Origin: an uncultured Acetatifactor sp.
GTDB taxonomy: Bacteria; Bacillota; Clostridia; Lachnospirales; Lachnospiraceae
Direction: 5' to 3'
Assembly: GCA_944384205.1 (NCBI GenBank)
Contig: CALWSL010000024.1
Span: 1-43,364, forward strand
DNA length: 43,364 nt
The notes beneath the pieces are model-generated. The model was not told where the DNA came from. It made no database searches and worked only from the letters and a program-made list of their open reading frames with translations. Made by a program: the position numbers and the translations under genes. Below, in pieces: positions 39,271 through 43,364 of this stretch (position 1 is the stretch's first letter; each line of letters begins with the position of its first letter).

Positions 39271-39981
39271 ATGGGATTTATCAGCAATATGAAAGAAGAA
39301 ATACGGATTATCAGAGAGCGGGATCCGGCGATTCATTCCTCCATGGAGGTATTTCTCTATCCCAGCTTTAAGGTGATGATGCACTACCGCATTGCCCACA
39401 AACTGTATGAGAAGCAGCATTATTTTCTTGCCAGATACATTTCCCAGAGGGGAGTGCGCAAGACGGGCATCGAAATACATCCCGGAGCAAAAATTGGAAA
39501 GGGGTTTTTTATTGACCACGGAAACGGGGTCATTATTGGCGAGACTGCCGTTATCGGCGACAACGTCACCCTGTATCAGGGGGTTACGCTGGGGGGAACC
39601 GGAAAAGAGCATGGCAAGAGGCATCCTACCATCGGCAACAATGTTATGATTAGTGCGGGAGCAAAGGTGTTAGGATCTTTTACAATTGGGGACAATTCTA
39701 AAATCGGAGCCGGAAGCGTGGTGCTGAGCGAAGTGCCGCCGAATTCCACCGTAGTGGGTGTGCCGGGACGTGTGGTAAAGCGCAATAATGTGGCGCTTCC
39801 CCAGGAGACTATGAATCAGACAGACCTGCCTGACCCCGTGAGAGAGGACATTGCAAGTCTGCAGAAAGCCAATGCGGAGATTACCAACAGACTGCTTGAT
39901 ATGGAGGATGAAATAAAAATTCTTCGCAACAAGCTTAAGGCAAAGGAAATAAAGGAGAAGGAACAGCATGAAGATTTATAA
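39271..39981 (+). CDS. cysE: Serine O-acetyltransferase
   Basis: A 236-aa enzyme that acetylates serine, the first step of cysteine synthesis. It has an N-terminal helical domain, then left-handed hexapeptide repeats with DHGNGVIIGETAVIGDN and VTLYQGVTLGGTGKE. A C-terminal coiled coil (EITNRLLDMEDEIKILRNKL) is longer than in the shortest CysE forms. The gene follows the Cys T-box and overlaps cysS by 14 nt. Confidence 0.95.
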   Translation: MGFISNMKEEIRIIRERDPAIHSSMEVFLYPSFKVMMHYRIAHKLYEKQHYFLARYISQRGVRKTGIEIHPGAKIGKGFFIDHGNGVIIGETAVIGDNVTLYQGVTLGGTGKEHGKRHPTIGNNVMISAGAKVLGSFTIGDNSKIGAGSVVLSEVPPNSTVVGVPGRVVKRNNVALPQETMNQTDLPDPVREDIASLQKANAEITNRLLDMEDEIKILRNKLKAKEIKEKEQHEDL

Positions 39982-41371
39982 TACCCTGTCAAGAAAAGTG
40001 GAAGAGTTCGTACCGAACGAGGACGGAAAGGTAAGTATGTATACCTGTGGACCGACTGTCTATCATTATGCACATATCGGCAATCTGAGAAGCTATATCA
40101 TGGAGGATGTGCTGGAAAAGGTTTTGCGTTATGCGGGTTATGACGTTAAACGTGTTATGAATATTACGGACGTGGGACATTTATCCTCCGATGCGGACAC
40201 CGGAGAAGATAAAATGCTAAAGGGTGCCAAAAGAGAGCATAAGACGGTTATGGAGATTGCAAAGTTTTATACGGACGCTTTCTTTTTGGACTGTGCAAAA
40301 TTAAATATCAAGACCCCCGATGTGGTGGAGCCTGCCACCAACTGTATTGACAGCTTTATCGAGATGATTCAGGCTCTTTTGGAGAAAGGCTATGCTTACA
40401 AATCCGGTGAAAACATTTATTTTGATACCTCTAAGCTTGACAATTATTATGTGTTCGGCAAACAGAGCGAAGAGGAGCTGATGGTAGGTGTGCGTGATGA
40501 TGTAACCGAGGATGAAAACAAGAAAAACAAGAATGATTTTGTTCTGTGGTTTACCAAGTCCAAATTCGAGGATCAGGCACTGAAATGGGACAGTCCTTGG
40601 GGTGTGGGTTATCCGGGATGGCATATTGAGTGTTCCTGTATCAGCATGAAGCATCTGGGAGAATATATGGATATTCACTGCGGCGGTATTGATAATATGT
40701 TCCCTCATCACACCAACGAAATTGCACAGAGTGAAGCCTATCTGGGACATAAGTGGTGTAATTACTGGTTCCATGTGCATCATTTAAATGACCAATCCGG
40801 CAAAATGAGCAAATCCAAGGGGGAATTCCTGACCGTTTCCCTGTTGGAAGAAAAAGGCTACAATCCGTTGGCTTACAGATTTTTCTGTCTGCAATCCCAT
40901 TACCGTAAGCCTCTGGTCTTTTCCTATGAAGCGTTGAATCAGGCGGCAGGTACTTTTGCAAAGTTAAAAAAACGGATTGCGGATTTGCCCAAAGATGGTG
41001 AAGTTGAGGAAACGGCGGTACAGGAATACAAACAGAAATTTATTGATGCGGTAGGGAATGATGTAAATACATCCATGGGTATTACCTTAGTGTATGATGT
41101 CTTGAAAACAGACTTAAACGGTGTGACAAAGCGAGCTGTCATTGAAAGCTTTGACCAGGTTCTCGGTCTGGATTTGTTAAAGGAAGAAACAGCGGCGCAG
41201 AGTGATGTGGATGCAGAGCTGGAAGCTTATATACTGGGTAAAATTGAAGAGCGGAAAGCAGCCAAGAAAGAAAAGAATTTCGCACTGGCAGATGAAATCA
41301 GAAATGAGTTATTGACAAAGGGAATTGTTCTGGAAGATACAAGAGAGGGCGTCAAATGGAAGAAAGTATAA
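39968..41371 (+). CDS. cysS: Cysteinyl-tRNA synthetase
   Basis: A 467-aa class I synthetase. It has a HIGN signature (YHYAHIGNLRSY), zinc ligands around CGPTVY and WHIECSCISMKHLG, and KMSKS (GKMSKSKGE). It overlaps cysE and mrnC at its ends. Expression from the T-box leader is expected. Intact length. Confidence 0.97.
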   Translation: MKIYNTLSRKVEEFVPNEDGKVSMYTCGPTVYHYAHIGNLRSYIMEDVLEKVLRYAGYDVKRVMNITDVGHLSSDADTGEDKMLKGAKREHKTVMEIAKFYTDAFFLDCAKLNIKTPDVVEPATNCIDSFIEMIQALLEKGYAYKSGENIYFDTSKLDNYYVFGKQSEEELMVGVRDDVTEDENKKNKNDFVLWFTKSKFEDQALKWDSPWGVGYPGWHIECSCISMKHLGEYMDIHCGGIDNMFPHHTNEIAQSEAYLGHKWCNYWFHVHHLNDQSGKMSKSKGEFLTVSLLEEKGYNPLAYRFFCLQSHYRKPLVFSYEALNQAAGTFAKLKKRIADLPKDGEVEETAVQEYKQKFIDAVGNDVNTSMGITLVYDVLKTDLNGVTKRAVIESFDQVLGLDLLKEETAAQSDVDAELEAYILGKIEERKAAKKEKNFALADEIRNELLTKGIVLEDTREGVKWKKV

Positions 41372-41814
41372 AGCCGGAGGAGCAATGTAACCTGCTGGAA
41401 CAAATTAAGAAGGTTTTTGCGTGTAAGGAACAGGATGTGCGGGCATATTCGCCGCTGACGCTTGCCTATATCGGGGATGCCATATATGACCTTGTGATAC
41501 GAAGTGTGGTGGTGGAGCGTGCCAACCGTTCCGCCAATGATTTGCATAGGAAGACGATTCGCTATGTAAAGGCGGAGGCGCAGTCGGCTATGATAACGGC
41601 GCTGGCACAGGAACTGACTCCCGATGAGGAAGCGGTGTACAGGCGGGGCAGAAATGCCAAGTTCTACACCAGGGCAAAAAACGCTTCCGTGGGAGATTAC
41701 CGCAGAGCAACGGGCTTTGAGGCATTGATGGGATATTTGTATCTGACAAATCAGACGGACAGGCTTTTGGAACTGGTTCAGAAGGGAATCTGTCTTGCCG
41801 GCATGGAGATATAG
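41356..41814 (+). CDS. mrnC: Mini-ribonuclease III
   Basis: A 152-aa RNase III-like dimer that matures 23S rRNA. It has YIGDAIYDLVIR with the catalytic Asp near residue 38 and FEALMGYLYL with the Glu. It lacks a dsRNA-binding domain, as expected. It overlaps the cysS stop, in the conserved cysS-mrnC-rlmB order. Confidence 0.95.
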   Translation: MEESIKPEEQCNLLEQIKKVFACKEQDVRAYSPLTLAYIGDAIYDLVIRSVVVERANRSANDLHRKTIRYVKAEAQSAMITALAQELTPDEEAVYRRGRNAKFYTRAKNASVGDYRRATGFEALMGYLYLTNQTDRLLELVQKGICLAGMEI

Positions 41815-41851
41815 GGGAAGATTCCCTTGTTATGATAAATGGAGGTTAGAA

Positions 41852-42589
41852 ATGGGATATCAGGAATTTACCATTGAGGGCAGGAATGCCGTAATAGAGG
41901 CTTACCGTTCCGGGAAGCCCATCGATAAAATTTTTATACTGGACGGCTGCCAGGACGGTCCCGTTATGACCATCAAGAGAGAAGCCAAAAAGCATGACAC
42001 GCTGATAAAATTTGTGACCAAAGAACGGTTGGATCAGATGTCAGAGACCGGGAAGCATCAGGGGGTTATCGCCTACGCCGCAGCCTATGAATATGCAGAG
42101 GTAGAGGATATGTTAAAGGCTGCCAGAGAAAAAAACGAGGACCCGTTTCTTTTTCTGCTGGACAATATTGAGGACCCGCACAATCTGGGGGCGATTATCC
42201 GTACTGCCAATCTGGCAGGGGCCCATGGGGTTATTATCCCCAAAAACCGTGCCGCAGGTCTTACCGCTACCGTGGCGAGAACTTCCGCGGGAGCCTTGAA
42301 TTATACCCCTGTGGCAAAGGTGACGAACCTGGTAAAGACCATAGAGGATTTGAAAAAAGAAGGCTTGTGGTTTGTCTGCGCGGATATGGGCGGCACTACC
42401 ATGTATCAGCTTAATTTAAAGGGACCCATCGGGCTTGTTATCGGCAACGAGGGCGAGGGGGTAGGAAGACTTGTCAAAGAGAAGTGTGATATGATAGCTT
42501 CCATTCCGATGAAGGGCGACATTGATTCCCTGAACGCGTCTGTAGCGGCAGGTATTTTGGCATATGAAATTGTCCGCCAGCGTATGTAG
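41852..42589 (+). CDS. rlmB: 23S rRNA (guanosine-2'-O-)-methyltransferase RlmB-like
   Basis: A 245-aa SPOUT-fold methyltransferase with N-terminal substrate-binding domain and signature LDNIEDPHNLGAIIRTA, GLVIGNEGEGVGRLV and IPMKGDIDSLNASVAA. ATG 41852 has GGAGG 9 nt upstream; the longer frame from 41795 is not needed. It follows mrnC and precedes sigH. Confidence 0.95.
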   Translation: MGYQEFTIEGRNAVIEAYRSGKPIDKIFILDGCQDGPVMTIKREAKKHDTLIKFVTKERLDQMSETGKHQGVIAYAAAYEYAEVEDMLKAAREKNEDPFLFLLDNIEDPHNLGAIIRTANLAGAHGVIIPKNRAAGLTATVARTSAGALNYTPVAKVTNLVKTIEDLKKEGLWFVCADMGGTTMYQLNLKGPIGLVIGNEGEGVGRLVKEKCDMIASIPMKGDIDSLNASVAAGILAYEIVRQRM

Positions 42590-42599
42590 GAGGATTATT

Positions 42600-43217
42600 A
42601 TGGCAAGAGAGTACACTGATTACGCGCAGGCAACAGACGAAGAACTGATAGACAGACTGCGCGGCGGCGAGGAGCATATAATGGATTTCATCTGCGATAA
42701 GTACAAAAATTTGGTGCGCAGTAAGGCAAAGTCCATGTTTATTCTGGGTGGAGACAGTGAAGATCTGATTCAAGAGGGAATGATTGGGCTTTTCAAGGCT
42801 GTGCGGGATTACGACAGCGGCAGGGATGCCAGCTTTTATACTTTTGCGGACTTGTGTATCAGCAGACAGATGTATACGGCTGTACAAGCCTCCAGACGGC
42901 AAAAGCATTTTCCTTTAAACACTTATGTATCCTTTTATGGCAATGCTGTGGAGGAGGGAAGAGAAGAGTCAGATTTGCTGGAGGCACTGGCTGACCGGAC
43001 AAAGTTGAATCCCGAAGAGATGTTTCTGGACAAGGAGCGGGTTGCCTATTTGGAGAAAATCATTGAGGATGAGTTAAGCTCTTTTGAAAAGCAGGTTCTT
43101 GATTTGTATATGACGGGTATGAGCTACACCCAGATTGCAAAAGTGCTGGGAAGAGATGAGAAATCCACGGATAACGCATTACAGCGTTTAAAGAGTAAAA
43201 TCAGAAAAATGTTATAG
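42600..43217 (+). CDS. sigH: RNA polymerase sporulation sigma factor SigH
   Basis: A 205-aa sigma-70 family factor. Region 2 contains EDLIQEGMIGLFKAVRDYD and FYTFADLCISRQMYTAVQ. Region 4 near the end contains LDLYMTGMSYTQIAKVLGRD and STDNALQRLKSK. In spore formers SigH starts the sporulation cascade. GGAGG lies 9 nt before ATG 42600. The gene's place after rlmB is the classic sigH context. Confidence 0.93.
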   Translation: MAREYTDYAQATDEELIDRLRGGEEHIMDFICDKYKNLVRSKAKSMFILGGDSEDLIQEGMIGLFKAVRDYDSGRDASFYTFADLCISRQMYTAVQASRRQKHFPLNTYVSFYGNAVEEGREESDLLEALADRTKLNPEEMFLDKERVAYLEKIIEDELSSFEKQVLDLYMTGMSYTQIAKVLGRDEKSTDNALQRLKSKIRKML

Positions 43218-43225
43218 ATTTTTAG

Positions 43226-43254
43226 TTGACAAGCAGGAGGCTATTTGATAGAAT
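43226..43254 (+). promoter_or_regulatory. Promoter of the tRNA-Thr gene
   Basis: TTGACA (43226-43231), 17 bp, TAGAAT (43249-43254). Confidence 0.8.
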
Positions 43255-43291
43255 GGAAAACGGTGATTGCGAGAGAAGTAGTCCCTCGTAA

Positions 43292-43364
43292 GCTGCTGTG
43301 GCTCAGTCGGTAGAGCGTCGCATTGGTAGTGCGGAGGTCACGGGTCCGATTCCCGTCAGCAGCT
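43292..43364 (+). tRNA. tRNA-Thr (GGT anticodon)
   Basis: 73 nt, acceptor arms GCTGCTG/CAGCAGC with U discriminator. The anticodon loop TTGGTAG gives anticodon GGT (Thr); the D loop has GTCGGTAGAGC and the T loop GGTCCGATTCC. It ends at the window end; CCA is not encoded within the window. Confidence 0.95.

Overview
The window looks like a Lachnospiraceae-type Clostridia chromosome (low-to-mid GC, strong Shine-Dalgarno sequences, cysE-cysS-mrnC-rlmB-sigH order, Cys T-box leader). It carries most of an integrative conjugative element. The element fills about 1-35,900. Its left end and its relaxase are not in the window. Its right end lies against the 3' remnant of a GH18 (YaaH/SleL-like) spore glycosidase gene at 35,899.

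Layout: (i) 140-2,678, ParA, ParB and a winged-helix-like DNA-binding protein, followed by a regulatory stretch with iteron-like repeats (2,820-3,095). (ii) 3,174-8,669, a compact Tad/Flp-type pilus operon: membrane-anchored acidic protein, TadA/CpaF ATPase, TadB, TadC, a pilin-like peptide, two pseudopilin-like proteins and a CpaB/SAF protein. (iii) 8,680-20,280, an accessory region with a RelBE-type toxin-antitoxin pair, a secreted wall-binding-repeat protein, a 1,504-aa subtilase with five InlB-type repeats, a prepilin-peptidase-like protein that probably serves the pilus, a ribbon-helix-helix regulator, a chimeric Rha-family protein and five small cassettes that look like type I toxin-antitoxin loci (one decayed). 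(iv) 20,506-24,308, a tyrosine recombinase, a family of proteins starting with an MGGRG motif, and a DUF4417 protein. (v) 24,295-34,140, a Tn916-like (Tcp) type IV secretion operon: FtsK-like coupling protein, TcpC/VirB8-like, VirB2-like, TcpE/VirB3-like, VirB4, NlpC/P60 hydrolase and VirB6-like. (vi) 34,105-35,860, a DUF1016 nuclease-like gene between two copies of a palindrome-bearing promoter segment. (vii) 35,899-43,364, the chromosome: GH18 remnant, small RNA or attenuator, DEAD-box helicase, ispF, T-box, cysE, cysS, mrnC, rlmB, sigH and tRNA-Thr(GGT).

How it may work: the Tcp-type machine would move the element and ParAB would help retain it. The Tad pilus with its own peptidase and surface proteins could provide donor-recipient contact, as thin type IV pili do for IncI plasmids (inference). 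The pilus operon and the recombinase module are preceded by the same 40-bp promoter-like repeat (39/40 identical), which suggests joint control. The convergent small-RNA/toxin cassettes, with matching promoter architecture and tiny hydrophobic peptides, are the most novel-looking system here. In one of them the RNA carries a 17-nt perfect complement to the toxin's translation start.
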